Assembly: GCF_017114985.1 (NCBI RefSeq)
Contig: NZ_JABXKP010000074.1
Location: 106,084-170,083, forward strand
DNA length: 64,000 nucleotides
Reading direction: 5' to 3'
Origin: Nostoc sp. JL33
GTDB lineage: Bacteria > Cyanobacteriota > Cyanobacteriia > Cyanobacteriales > Nostocaceae
Below, in pieces: positions 8,110 through 16,690 of the stretch. Position 1 is the first letter of the stretch, and the number at the start of each line of letters is the position of its first letter. The translations under genes and the position numbers were made by a program. Under the pieces are notes generated by a model. That model searched no databases, was not told where the DNA came from, and was given only the letters and a program-made list of their open reading frames with translations.

Positions 8110-11100
8110 ATGCCAAAACCAACTATTTTACTTGCACTCGATCCTCACAGTGCCGCTTTTTGTGCAGCCATTAAACGGCAACTGCAAGAATTTCCAGCCG
8201 AGCAAAGCAGTTTAATTCAAACTTATACTTTAACTTGGGATGGTCAAACTTTTGGCTTTAGTGGTGAGTTAGATCAGTTTGCTGATACGAGTTTTGATCT
8301 CGCTCAAACTCATAGTAAACAAGCTTATGTCTCCAAAATTCGGACTCAGTTCAGCGAAGCGACTGGCGAACTGCAAACTGCACTGATCGATTTATTGAAA
8401 ACGGCAAATCAATCCAAAGAAGCGATCGCAGCGAAACGTCAAGGAGTGGAAATCAGTAGCACGCATCGAATATATCTCATGCTGTCAGCTAGCAATCAAT
8501 TTACTAGGGGAGTCGTTTTTGAAATAGTACGCTTGATTCGTTGGCTATTTTCTAAGTACTTCACAGATATTCCTTACAGCTTAGAAGCTTTATTGCTACT
8601 ACCAGGGTTATTTATCCAAGCCACAACTGCTGATTACGGTGCTGCTTACGCGTTTCTGAAAGAGTTAGATTACAAAATGACTACTGGAGTTGCGATTACA
8701 GGTACTCAAAAAGCACCACCTTTTGATAACTGCTGGCTGATGGATGAGCAAATTGGGGGACTGAGGGATAATTTGCCCAGCTATGCTGATGCTTTGGCAG
8801 GTTTTCTCACCGTGGAACCGGAAACCAACGGCTTATTAATTGGCGCACAAAAAGTCCGGGGGAAAATACCCGCCTATAGTGCATTTGGCTATGGAGAGCT
8901 ATTTTTTGCCGGAGAAATAACTATTAATTGTTTGAGTGCTGCCTTAGCTGCCGATATTTTGATCGAGCAGTTTTTACCGAAGCCAGAATTCACTCCAGAG
9001 GCAATTCGCAAATGCCTGTTAGATGCGAAAGGATTTGTACTCAGCGAAGATTTCAGCAATGCTTTTCTCGGATTAGAACGAGATAACGGCAAACCAGTTT
9101 GGCAAGATTTTAATCCGCGCATTGAGATGCATATAGGCCAGGCTCAGGAATATGGAATGGAATTGCAGCGTGCTTATCGCCAATTTGAAAATAAAGAGCT
9201 ACTTTCCTATAAGCGCACCCTGGAAACTTGTTGCAAACAATTGCAGGTAACATTAACGGCGTTCTTAGACCGCACCATTAATAACTATGCTGATGCTACA
9301 CCTAGAGGTTTGCATGAAGTAGCTAGGCTATTAAACATATTGACCTTTTTGTATTTGGAACTGCAAACGGATGCCATTGGCGATCAATCTCAGAATCTGG
9401 TTACAGAACTGCGTGTGGCGGAAGCATTTCTTGATTCCAGATTGCAGGTAACAATTAATCAAGAAATCACCCAAAAGCTGCTCAACCAAATTCTGTCTTT
9501 AAAATCGCGGCAGCAACAATTACAAGATATGTTAGCTGAAAGAAATTCTGAAGAACAACTGCAAGAGCTTCAAACAACTCAGAAACAGCTAGATATGGCA
9601 ATTGCTGACTATCGCCAAGGGTTGAATGCAGAAATCGAACAAACTCGAAAAATTCGTTTTATAGCGATCGCAGGCGCTCGTGAACAAGCTGCATCTGCGA
9701 TCGTTGTAGCTCAAAATCACCTAACTGCCATTGAAAATCAACTTGAAACAGCCACAGATCAACTAAATGAACTGTTAACAGAAGAAAACCAATTTCGCTC
9801 TCAATATCTCGTCATTTATCCTATTTTGGTTGCTACTGCTTTATTCGGCTTGCTGATTCTGATCGGAATTTTCAATCAATCAACACTATTGCTATTATTG
9901 CAAAAGTTTTGGGCTAACTTAGTTAGTTACCTGCTTTGGATTGCGGTAACAATTCTGGCTTATTTAGGTATTGTTTGGCTCAAGTACAGCACTAATATTC
10001 GTGGTCGAATTCAAAAGATTCAGAAACAAATTAAACGACTAGAAAGCACTGTTAAATCAACCATTGTAGAATTACGTCGCAATTATAATGAACAATTAAA
10101 GTTGGAGTATGATTTATACGCCCAAAATCTCCGTGTCGAGGCATTGAATTATCTGATTAAAACAGTTAAACAAAGGGCTGAGACTTTACGCCAAACTCTT
10201 AGCAACTTGTCTGAGATGTACAATGATTTGGTTGCTCAACGCGACCAAGCTACGACGAACTTCTCAGAAGTTAGACTCACAGTTCTCACTGATGCGGATA
10301 TTGATGCTTATTACCAAAGTTTCTTAACCACACTAAAAACTGAGACATTCACTCAGGAACGAATTAGCCGCTCTCAGTCGTGGAAAATTTCTGCTGAAGC
10401 ATTTAAAAACCAACTTATCCCTTTTACTCGCCAGCAGTTTGAGCAACTGAGCAATTTGTCTATTGGAGAAGTATTAAACCAATCAGATTTAATTGCACAA
10501 AACACTGCAAATTTGCGTTTGAATCAACTTTATAATAGCGCTAACTTGTTGCTGCGAATTCAGGATATTGACACTAATTTAAACCCAACTTCTCAACGGG
10601 AAACTACTCTCTGGGTGGGAGCAAAAGATAAAGAACAAATTTTTGCATTTTACAGCCGATTTAGTCGCACTTTAACCGCCTTGGTAGCTGAAGATGAGCA
10701 GAGGTTGTGTGTTTTGACGCGTTCCTTGGGCTTTCCAGCTTATTTTCTCAGTCAAATTGAGTTTTATCGAGACTGCTATGAACGAACTCAGAGTGAACAA
10801 ATCGACGAAGACGAAAACATTCCCGATTTAATCCCAGAGGAAATTGGCTCTAGTAGGGAATTAAAACTAGCTTATCAAACTTTGCTCTTAGCGATCGCTC
10901 TTGGGCTACTATCCCAGCATTCTCAAGGTGATTATCAATTCAACGGTCGGTCAATGGGTAAAGACCGAGAACAAATTGCCTTAGCTTTAGCAACTGAGTT
11001 CACTTTTCAGGAACTCTATGGAAACTTAGATGAACGTATTGAAACATTTGAACGTGATTTTATTTACCATAAATTACAGGAATTAGGAACATCTGCTTCA

Positions 11101-11166
11101 TATTTAAATCATTACGAAGATAAGCTTTTAGATCATCTCCTCTCAGAGTATAATCCTCTGAATTAG
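8110..11166 (+). CDS. Large membrane coiled-coil protein, probable degenerate tubulin-like paralogue
   Basis: 1018 aa, third gene of the operon. Two membrane helices lie at about 571-592 and 606-630, flanked by long coiled coils (about 430-565 and 635-720). The first 300 residues follow the tubulin-like neighbour landmark by landmark. The N-terminal strand TILLALDPHSAAF sits where the neighbour has TVVIGLGGTGYE. LMLSASNQFTRG (123-134) replaces the GGTGSGT region. LLPGLF (163-168), PPFDNCWLMD (203-212) and KVRGKIPAYSAFGYGEL (248-264) match the neighbour's VLPRVF, SPFDAVFLID and KVRGKNINYCSFGFATL. Both glycine nucleotide motifs are gone, so it probably does not bind GTP. The paralogy is my reading by eye. 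No strong ribosome site is seen before the ATG. Likely a membrane partner of the GTPase. Confidence 0.75.
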   Translation: MPKPTILLALDPHSAAFCAAIKRQLQEFPAEQSSLIQTYTLTWDGQTFGFSGELDQFADTSFDLAQTHSKQAYVSKIRTQFSEATGELQTALIDLLKTANQSKEAIAAKRQGVEISSTHRIYLMLSASNQFTRGVVFEIVRLIRWLFSKYFTDIPYSLEALLLLPGLFIQATTADYGAAYAFLKELDYKMTTGVAITGTQKAPPFDNCWLMDEQIGGLRDNLPSYADALAGFLTVEPETNGLLIGAQKVRGKIPAYSAFGYGELFFAGEITINCLSAALAADILIEQFLPKPEFTPEAIRKCLLDAKGFVLSEDFSNAFLGLERDNGKPVWQDFNPRIEMHIGQAQEYGMELQRAYRQFENKELLSYKRTLETCCKQLQVTLTAFLDRTINNYADATPRGLHEVARLLNILTFLYLELQTDAIGDQSQNLVTELRVAEAFLDSRLQVTINQEITQKLLNQILSLKSRQQQLQDMLAERNSEEQLQELQTTQKQLDMAIADYRQGLNAEIEQTRKIRFIAIAGAREQAASAIVVAQNHLTAIENQLETATDQLNELLTEENQFRSQYLVIYPILVATALFGLLILIGIFNQSTLLLLLQKFWANLVSYLLWIAVTILAYLGIVWLKYSTNIRGRIQKIQKQIKRLESTVKSTIVELRRNYNEQLKLEYDLYAQNLRVEALNYLIKTVKQRAETLRQTLSNLSEMYNDLVAQRDQATTNFSEVRLTVLTDADIDAYYQSFLTTLKTETFTQERISRSQSWKISAEAFKNQLIPFTRQQFEQLSNLSIGEVLNQSDLIAQNTANLRLNQLYNSANLLLRIQDIDTNLNPTSQRETTLWVGAKDKEQIFAFYSRFSRTLTALVAEDEQRLCVLTRSLGFPAYFLSQIEFYRDCYERTQSEQIDEDENIPDLIPEEIGSSRELKLAYQTLLLAIALGLLSQHSQGDYQFNGRSMGKDREQIALALATEFTFQELYGNLDERIETFERDFIYHKLQELGTSASYLNHYEDKLLDHLLSEYNPLN

Positions 11167-11186
11167 GCGTTAAATCGCCTTATTTT
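11165..11186 (+). terminator. Short intrinsic terminator after the vWA/tubulin operon
   Basis: The hairpin AGGCG-TTAAAT-CGCCT begins inside the stop codon of the upstream gene and is followed by TATTTT. The stem is short (5 bp) but the placement fits the end of the operon. Confidence 0.5.
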
Positions 11187-11225
11187 ACTTCTCTGAAAAT
11201 TTACCCCCAACCTCTTCCCTACAAG

Positions 11226-11428
11226 GGCTATGGTGTACACACAAGTCATTGAATTACCCAAAACATTTTGAAAAACCTCACCCTGGTTCTGCTACGCAAA
11301 ACCTGTCCCTCTCCTTACTAAGGAGAGGGAAAGATTTACCCTTGGGTAAAGCGAGGGTGAGGTTTTGATTTGTGGGTTGTAGAGTCAATTTGGATTGGGA
11401 ATTTTCGATTTGTGTGTACACCATAGCC
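11226..11428. mobile_element. MITE-like element inserted into another dispersed repeat
   Basis: A 203-bp element bounded by perfect 19-bp inverted ends (GGCTATGGTGTACACACAA at 11226-11244, complement at 11410-11428). It has no coding capacity. It contains an internal inverted block (AACCTCACCCT about 11275, AGGGTGAGGTT about 11355) around a CTCTCCTTACTAAGGAGAG hairpin. The flanks (cccaacctcttccctacaag on the left, ttttaggagagaggtc on the right) are the two halves of the same repeat family found uninterrupted at about 3165-3248, so the insertion site can be reconstructed. Transposition would need a transposase from elsewhere. Confidence 0.75.
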
Positions 11429-11571
11429 TTTTAGGAGAGAGGTCAAAAACAAGTCTAAAGATAGATTGACATTACATTTGTTCACTGAAAGTATTCTCCC
11501 TTCGTAGGAAACTGGTTATAATTGTCTTCCATCTATCTCAGAAATGAAATTATCCTATAGACACTATTTAT

Positions 11572-11766
11572 ATGGGACGTGTTCGTTCTAAATCTGACCT
11601 ACCGACAAAAATCTGTCCGGTATGTCAACGTCCTTTTACATGGCGTAAAAAGTGGCAAGATTGCTGGGAGGATGTGAAATACTGCTCAGAACGTTGTCGT
11701 CGTCGCCGTTCTGAAGCTCAAAATGAAACTAACCGCAATACAGACGCAAATAGGGCAAGGGATTAA
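11572..11766 (+). CDS. DUF2256 zinc-ribbon protein
   Basis: 64 aa, basic. It has the DUF2256 core [16 protein letters not shown] followed by [13 protein letters not shown], i.e. two Cys pairs (CPVC and CSERC) able to hold a zinc ion. The length is near normal for this family, whose function is not established. The stop codon overlaps the start of the isoaspartyl peptidase gene (TAATG), which suggests translational coupling. Confidence 0.85.
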   Translation: MGRVRSKSDLPTKICPVCQRPFTWRKKWQDCWEDVKYCSERCRRRRSEAQNETNRNTDANRARD

Positions 11767-12719
11767 TGGAGTCACAGGTGCAACCTAAATTAATTATTCA
11801 TGGGGGGGCTGGTAGTTCTCTCCACGGTAAAGGAGGATTGGAATCGGTGCGCCGATCGCTCCATACAGTAGTAGAATTCGTCTATTCTCTGCTATTGTCA
11901 GGGACAACTGCCTCTGAGGCGGTGGTGCAAGGTTGCCAAATGCTTGAAGATAACCCCCGCTTTAATGCGGGTACTGGTTCAGTACTGCAATCTGATGGGC
12001 AAATCCGCATGAGTGCTTCCCTGATGGATGGCGCATCAGGGCGCTTTAGTGGTGTGATTAATATCTCGCGGGTGAAAAATCCGATTCAGTTAGCGCAATT
12101 TTTACAAAGTTCACCAGACCGAGTGCTATCGGATTTAGGATCGGCTGAGTTGGCGCGGGAAATGCAAATTCCCAGCTATAACGCTTTAACTGATTTGCGG
12201 TTACAAGAGTGGATACAAGAGCGCCAGGATAATTTTAAAAGTACAATGGCTGGCGTGGTTGCAGAACCCGAACTGGTAGAAACCAGCAATGCCGGACGCG
12301 GTACCATCGGCGTGGTAGCTTTAGATTCCTACGGTAGCCTAGCTGCTGGCACTTCTACTGGTGGGAAGGGATTTGAGCGGATTGGAAGGGTAAGTGATTC
12401 GGCGATGCCAGCAGGTAATTATGCGACTAGTAATGCTGGTGTTAGCTGTACTGGGATTGGGGAAGATATCATGGATGAGTGTTTAGCTGCAAGGATTGTA
12501 GTGCGTGTCACTGATGGTATGTCGCTCAAGGATGCCATGCAGCGATCGTTTGCGGAAGCGCACCAGAACAAGCGGGATTTGGGAGCGATCGCCTTAGATG
12601 TCAGTGGAGCGATCGCTTGGGGGAAAACTAGCGAAATCTTACTCGCCGCCTACCACGACGGCGAAAAAATTGGCGATACTTTGGAATGGGATGATAGTGA
12701 ATTGATTGGCTATTGTTGA
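11766..12719 (+). CDS. iaaA: Isoaspartyl peptidase / plant-type L-asparaginase
   Basis: 317 aa Ntn-hydrolase. It is made as a precursor that cleaves itself before the nucleophile threonine; here the site is NAGRG-T180-IGVVALD. The N-terminal strand IIHGGAGS, the NPRFNAGTGSVL segment and the GTSTGG and NAGVSCTGIGE segments agree with the family. It removes beta-aspartyl residues from isoaspartyl dipeptides and hydrolyses asparagine; in cyanobacteria such enzymes take part in breaking down the cyanophycin dipeptide beta-Asp-Arg, released by cyanophycinase. The ATG overlaps the stop of the DUF2256 gene by 1 base. No sign of damage. Confidence 0.9.
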   Translation: MESQVQPKLIIHGGAGSSLHGKGGLESVRRSLHTVVEFVYSLLLSGTTASEAVVQGCQMLEDNPRFNAGTGSVLQSDGQIRMSASLMDGASGRFSGVINISRVKNPIQLAQFLQSSPDRVLSDLGSAELAREMQIPSYNALTDLRLQEWIQERQDNFKSTMAGVVAEPELVETSNAGRGTIGVVALDSYGSLAAGTSTGGKGFERIGRVSDSAMPAGNYATSNAGVSCTGIGEDIMDECLAARIVVRVTDGMSLKDAMQRSFAEAHQNKRDLGAIALDVSGAIAWGKTSEILLAAYHDGEKIGDTLEWDDSELIGYC

Positions 12720-12749
12720 TAGGACTTACACATCAAGTACGAAATGTAT

Positions 12750-12769
12750 GGGCAATTCATGAATTGCCC
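12750..12769. repeat. 20-bp perfect palindrome
   Basis: GGGCAATTCAT followed by its complement, preceded by the dispersed sequence aggacttacaca. It lies in the short gap after the peptidase gene. Likely a dispersed repeat rather than an operator. Confidence 0.5.
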
Positions 12770-12908
12770 CTACCATTGGACGCACCATTGAGAGGTTTTC
12801 CACCTAACCAGCCAAATTTACTCAATGCTATTCAAAGCTGGATTAATGAGATTGAATAAAGAATTGAGATGACAGTATCCTTTCAATTCAACCTATACCC
12901 TTTGAAAT

Positions 12909-12934
12909 AACCCAACTCAGCGCTTAGTTGGGTT
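12909..12934. terminator. Hairpin between convergent genes
   Basis: AACCCAACT and AGTTGGGTT form a 9-bp stem with an 8-nt loop between the iaaA stop and the convergent DUF29 gene. No strong T-run follows in either direction, so this is only a possible bidirectional terminator. Confidence 0.4.
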
Positions 12935-12973
12935 GGAAGCATCTCACTTTTGTCAAAATCGTCTAGCTCAGGG

Positions 12974-13417
12974 TTATTTTTGAATCAATTCTAGTGCCTG
13001 AGTTAAGATTCCTTGTTCGTCAACCATTGTGGCCAATTCTTGGGCTTCATAACGCCCTTTCCTGCGGAACGCTGCGCGAACAAAAGCTTCTAGCGCCGCT
13101 CTTTTCAGTGCCACTTGATATCCTTGTTGCAGAATATCCATTAATTCTGCTTGATTCAAGTAAAACCCACCGGATTTGCGGCGCTTGTTTATTTTGTTGA
13201 TTTCACGCACCGTATTTTCTATCGAAACATCCCCAGAGCGAGTAGAACGTTTTTCGGCCTTTTGTTTAATTAAATGGATGAGCAGAATCACACCATAACT
13301 ATCAATTTTATTGATTTTGTCACTGAGGCTCATTTCTTCTAACTCATCCACCAACAGCAGCGCCTCATGGATTTTGCCTTGTTCTAGAAATTGCCTAAGT
13401 TCTAGCAGTTCTTCCAT
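12974..13417 (-). CDS. DUF29-like protein with an in-frame repeat insertion
   Basis: 147 aa, soluble and helical. The core DELEEMSLSDKINKI...VILLIHLIKQKAEKRSTRS resembles the cyanobacterial DUF29 family, which has no known function. Residues around FVRAAFRRKGRY are odd: VRAAFRRK is encoded by 13058-13081, which carries the dispersed repeat GCGGAACGCTGCGCGAAC. Without it the protein would read LEAF-GRYEAQELA. The frame is kept, so the gene may still work. Monocistronic, convergent with iaaA and downstream of glmU on the same strand. The family call is moderately sure. Confidence 0.7.
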   Translation of the reverse strand: MEELLELRQFLEQGKIHEALLLVDELEEMSLSDKINKIDSYGVILLIHLIKQKAEKRSTRSGDVSIENTVREINKINKRRKSGGFYLNQAELMDILQQGYQVALKRAALEAFVRAAFRRKGRYEAQELATMVDEQGILTQALELIQK

Positions 13418-13495
13418 GTTATATGTTGAAATTTTGGCTTTACTACTAATCTAGCTAGATTAGACAACTTGCAAAAATCCTGGCTTTTGCTCTAA

Positions 13496-13550
13496 AACCA
13501 CAGATGAACCGCGATTAACACCGATGAATTATTTGTGTTGATCTGTGGTT
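13496..13550 (-). terminator. Hairpin at the 3' end of glmU
   Basis: AACCACAGAT (13496-13505) pairs with ATCTGTGGTT (13541-13550), overlapping the last codons of glmU. On the minus strand the stem is followed by TTTTAG. The loop is long and has an inner AACAC/GTGTT pair. Possible terminator or dispersed repeat. Confidence 0.4.
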
Positions 13551-14908
13551 TCATTTTCAACACTTTTCCTTTGCCAAGCTGGTTTTACCACCTGACGACT
13601 ACGGGCAATCACCAGACAATCATCAGGGACATCTTCTGTGACTGTCGAACCAGCTGCGATATAGACATCATCACCCAAGGTAATTGGAGCCACTAAAACG
13701 CTATTGGCACCAGTTTTAGTCCGATCGCCTATTTTGGTACGATGTTTCTTCACGCCGTCATAATTGGCAGTAATTGTACCGGCACCAATATTCACCTGAT
13801 TGCCGACAACTGTATCACCTATATATGATAAATGTGCCGCATTCGTGCGAGCGCCTAATTGCGTATTTTTCAATTCCACAAAATTCCCCACACGGCAACC
13901 AGCACCCACTTGTACCTGACCGCGCAAATGGGTATAGGGGCCAATTCGGCTTCCGGCTTGCACAGTACTATTTATTACTACTGAATATTGCACCGTGACA
14001 TTTTCACTCAACTGGCTATTTTCAATTAAACTCCCTGGCCCAATGTGACTTCCGGTTTGAATCACCGTATTTCCTCGTAGGTGAGTTTGGGGTTCAATAA
14101 TTACATCTGGCTGTAATTCCACTGTTTCATCAATGGTGATGCTTGTGGGGTCGATGAGGGTGACACCTGCTAGCATCCATTTTTCCTTGACTCGCTTTTG
14201 CAAAATTTCAGATGCTGTTGCCAGTTGCAAGCGATCGTTGATGCCGAGAATTTCTTGATAATCTTCCACATCAACTGCCATCACTTTTCCCACCTGAGTC
14301 ACGGCATCAGTGAGATAGTATTCTTTTTGGGCATTGTTTGCTTGTAAATGGGGCAACACCTTTGCCAAATCTTGCCACCGGAAGCAGTAAACTCCAGCGT
14401 TAATCCGGTGATTTTCTCTTTGAGCAGCAGTACAATCCTTGTGTTCGACCATTTGCTGCACAATATTTTCATCGTTACAAAAAACTCGCCCGTAGCCCGT
14501 GGGATCGGGTAGGTGCGAGGTGAGGATGGTGGCGGCGTTTTGATTTTGGGCGTGAGTTTGTAACATTTGCTTAAGAGTTTCGCTGCGTATCAACGGTAAA
14601 TCGCCGTTAAGTACCAGCAAATCCCCAGCGTAATCTTCCAAGTAGGGAAGTAATTGCTGGATGGCATGACCTGTCCCCAATTGCACAGTCTGTTCGACAA
14701 ACTCCAAACTCTTAATTGAATGCATGGCGGCTTGCACTTTTTCGGATTGATACCCCACAATCACGATTCGCCGTGAGGGCGAAAGTGGTTGTACACTTTC
14801 GAGAACTCTCTCTACTAGCGATCGCCCACCCAAAGAATGTAAAACCTTGGGTAAGTGTGATTTCATCCGTGTGCCGCGTCCCGCCGCTAGAATTGCTACA
14901 ACTACCAT
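13529..14908 (-). CDS. glmU: Bifunctional GlcNAc-1-P uridylyltransferase / GlcN-1-P acetyltransferase
   Basis: 459 aa, full length. The N-terminal nucleotidyltransferase domain starts [20 protein letters not shown] and has the VLNGDLPLI metal/nucleotide segment. From about residue 250 the protein turns into a left-handed beta-helix of hexapeptide repeats ([40 protein letters not shown]). It makes UDP-GlcNAc, the precursor of peptidoglycan and outer-membrane glycans, by acetylating glucosamine-1-phosphate and then adding UMP. It stands alone on the minus strand with no operon partner. Confidence 0.96.
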   Translation of the reverse strand: MVVVAILAAGRGTRMKSHLPKVLHSLGGRSLVERVLESVQPLSPSRRIVIVGYQSEKVQAAMHSIKSLEFVEQTVQLGTGHAIQQLLPYLEDYAGDLLVLNGDLPLIRSETLKQMLQTHAQNQNAATILTSHLPDPTGYGRVFCNDENIVQQMVEHKDCTAAQRENHRINAGVYCFRWQDLAKVLPHLQANNAQKEYYLTDAVTQVGKVMAVDVEDYQEILGINDRLQLATASEILQKRVKEKWMLAGVTLIDPTSITIDETVELQPDVIIEPQTHLRGNTVIQTGSHIGPGSLIENSQLSENVTVQYSVVINSTVQAGSRIGPYTHLRGQVQVGAGCRVGNFVELKNTQLGARTNAAHLSYIGDTVVGNQVNIGAGTITANYDGVKKHRTKIGDRTKTGANSVLVAPITLGDDVYIAAGSTVTEDVPDDCLVIARSRQVVKPAWQRKSVENETTDQHK

Positions 14909-15118
14909 AATTAGCTATCAGCTATCAGTGAAATTGTGATTAATGCTGTTGGCACTTTAAAATGTAGGCTCAAATCATACCAGCTAATCATAGAAAACTG
15001 AAATTATCATAGGAGTCCGAATTCAGGAGTCGGGAGAACTTCACTCATCAAAGGCAGAGATTATAATAATACCAATTAGGGTTGATTACAGCAGCTACAA
15101 ATCATTATTCCATACTCC

Positions 15119-16102
15119 CTACTCGCTCTGTTTTTCCTGACAGCAGCGAATAAACTCTGCAAACTGCTGCATTAGTTTGGGATTACGCCAACCGAAATCA
15201 GTTTCTTGTTGCATCATTGAAAGTGCTTCTGCTGAAGTAAAAGCTCTTTTATAAGGTCGTTCGCTGGTTAGGGCATCGTAAATATCAATTAACTGAAATA
15301 CTTGCGCCAGGTAGGGAATATCATCCCCCTTGAGTCCATCAGGGTAGCCTGAGCCATCCCAGCGTTCGTGGTGATGACGAATAATCGGAATTACACCCCG
15401 CATACTGCGTAGTCGCTGGCAGATTTTTTCTCCAATCAAAACGTGCTGCCGCATGATCTGCCAATCTTCGGGGGTAAGTTTGCCTTTTTTCAGCAGCACT
15501 GCATCGGGAATACCAACCTTGCCGATATCGTGGAGATAACCACCCCAGATCAAATCTCGAATTTGGTAGCGTGAGAGGTTGAGGTATTCACCAAAAACTT
15601 TTCCTTGTTTTACCAGCCGTTCACAATGATCACCTGTGTTAGAATCGCGACTTTCAATAGACATGGCAATGGAAAATAGTACTTGTTCGGCATGGTCTAA
15701 ATCTTCGTTCAAACGCTTCTGCCGCACCAAAGACTTTACACGCGCCGCCAGTTCCACACGATCAAAGGGTTTGGTGAGAAAATCATCAGCCCCAGCTTCA
15801 ATTCCCCGAATGCGCGATCGCTTGTCATTTAACGCCGTAATCAAAATCACTGGGATTAGCCTAGTCTGCTCATCCTGTTTGAGTAATTGGCACACTTCAA
15901 ATCCATCCATTCCTGGCATCATCACATCCAGCAAAATCAAATCTGGTTGTTTTTGAGTTACCAATCCGACAACAATGAAACCACTGTCCGCCTCAATCAC
16001 TTCGTATCCTTCTATCCCCAAGAGGGAAACAGCAGTCATGCGACTAGCAACATGATCGTCAACTACTAAAACCTTCGGGGGATCTAAATCAAATCCATTC
16101 AC
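15119..16102 (-). CDS. Response regulator with HD-GYP phosphodiesterase output
   Basis: 327 aa. The receiver domain (about 9-125) has LVVDD, the phospho-acceptor in LILLDVMMPGMDGFE, ITA and the conserved K in LTKPFD. The HD-GYP domain (about 150-320) has HDIGKVG, the HHHERWDGSGYPDGL motif and the DIYDALTSERPYK segment, so metal and substrate residues look complete. HD-GYP proteins hydrolyse cyclic di-GMP. Translation appears to start at GTG. No sensor kinase gene is adjacent, so its kinase is unknown. Confidence 0.92.
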   Translation of the reverse strand: MNGFDLDPPKVLVVDDHVASRMTAVSLLGIEGYEVIEADSGFIVVGLVTQKQPDLILLDVMMPGMDGFEVCQLLKQDEQTRLIPVILITALNDKRSRIRGIEAGADDFLTKPFDRVELAARVKSLVRQKRLNEDLDHAEQVLFSIAMSIESRDSNTGDHCERLVKQGKVFGEYLNLSRYQIRDLIWGGYLHDIGKVGIPDAVLLKKGKLTPEDWQIMRQHVLIGEKICQRLRSMRGVIPIIRHHHERWDGSGYPDGLKGDDIPYLAQVFQLIDIYDALTSERPYKRAFTSAEALSMMQQETDFGWRNPKLMQQFAEFIRCCQEKQSE

Positions 16103-16690
16103 TTCACTTTAGAACCATTGTGGTTTGTAGTGTTCTAGATACCAATGAATCATCACCGCAATTAACATCAGCTTTTATCCAAGAAGACCTTAGGCTTGTC
16201 TATGTTCAAGCATAAGATTCTTCTTGAGATCAGCCTAAAGAATAACCCATAATTAAGCTATTTGGCTTGTAAAAACTTGTTGGCTCACTATCTGGAAAAG
16301 AAATCAGAATTTTTGGCAAAAAAAATGTCTAACTTTTCTGCAATAGCGATAGCGTTCGTGCAGCGTCACAGCCCGTCGTAGACATCGCAACTGAACTAAG
16401 CTGTTACAGCTTTAATACCAATTCTGTATGAAGATGCGCTAAACCATATTTAAGTAGAAGAAAGAAAAACGTAGACGCATTCGCGGAGCGTCTCGTAGAG
16501 AAGCGGTGAAGCAGCGCCAGAACAGGGGAGGCAGTGCTACAGGTGCGGTTTCCCGACTTGTCCCTTGTGCGTTTCACGAGAGGCAGAAGCAACTGCCGTC
16601 GGCGAGCCAAAGATTGTTGCACCTGGGGTGGTTTCATGAGCGACTGGTGTTAGCGAAGCGTTAGCGATATGCAAACTAGATGTAAACAGC
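16103..16690. other. Repeat-rich intergenic region
   Basis: No gene supported. It holds several small dispersed repeats: gatagcgttcgtgcagcgtc...gtcgtagacatcgc at about 16347-16388, gtagacgcattcgcggagcg...gtagagaagcg at about 16471-16505, and a ttagcgaagcgttagcgat copy at about 16650. A minus-strand open frame at 16404-16637 is made mostly of these repeats and is not believable. Confidence 0.5.

Noticed and set aside
3476..11166. Type VI secretion or tellurite-resistance type cluster
   Set aside because: A vWA protein alone is shared; no other hallmark gene (TerD, TssB/C, ClpV) is present.
16404..16637. Minus-strand frame of 77 codons
   Set aside because: It consists largely of dispersed repeats and lacks a ribosome site.
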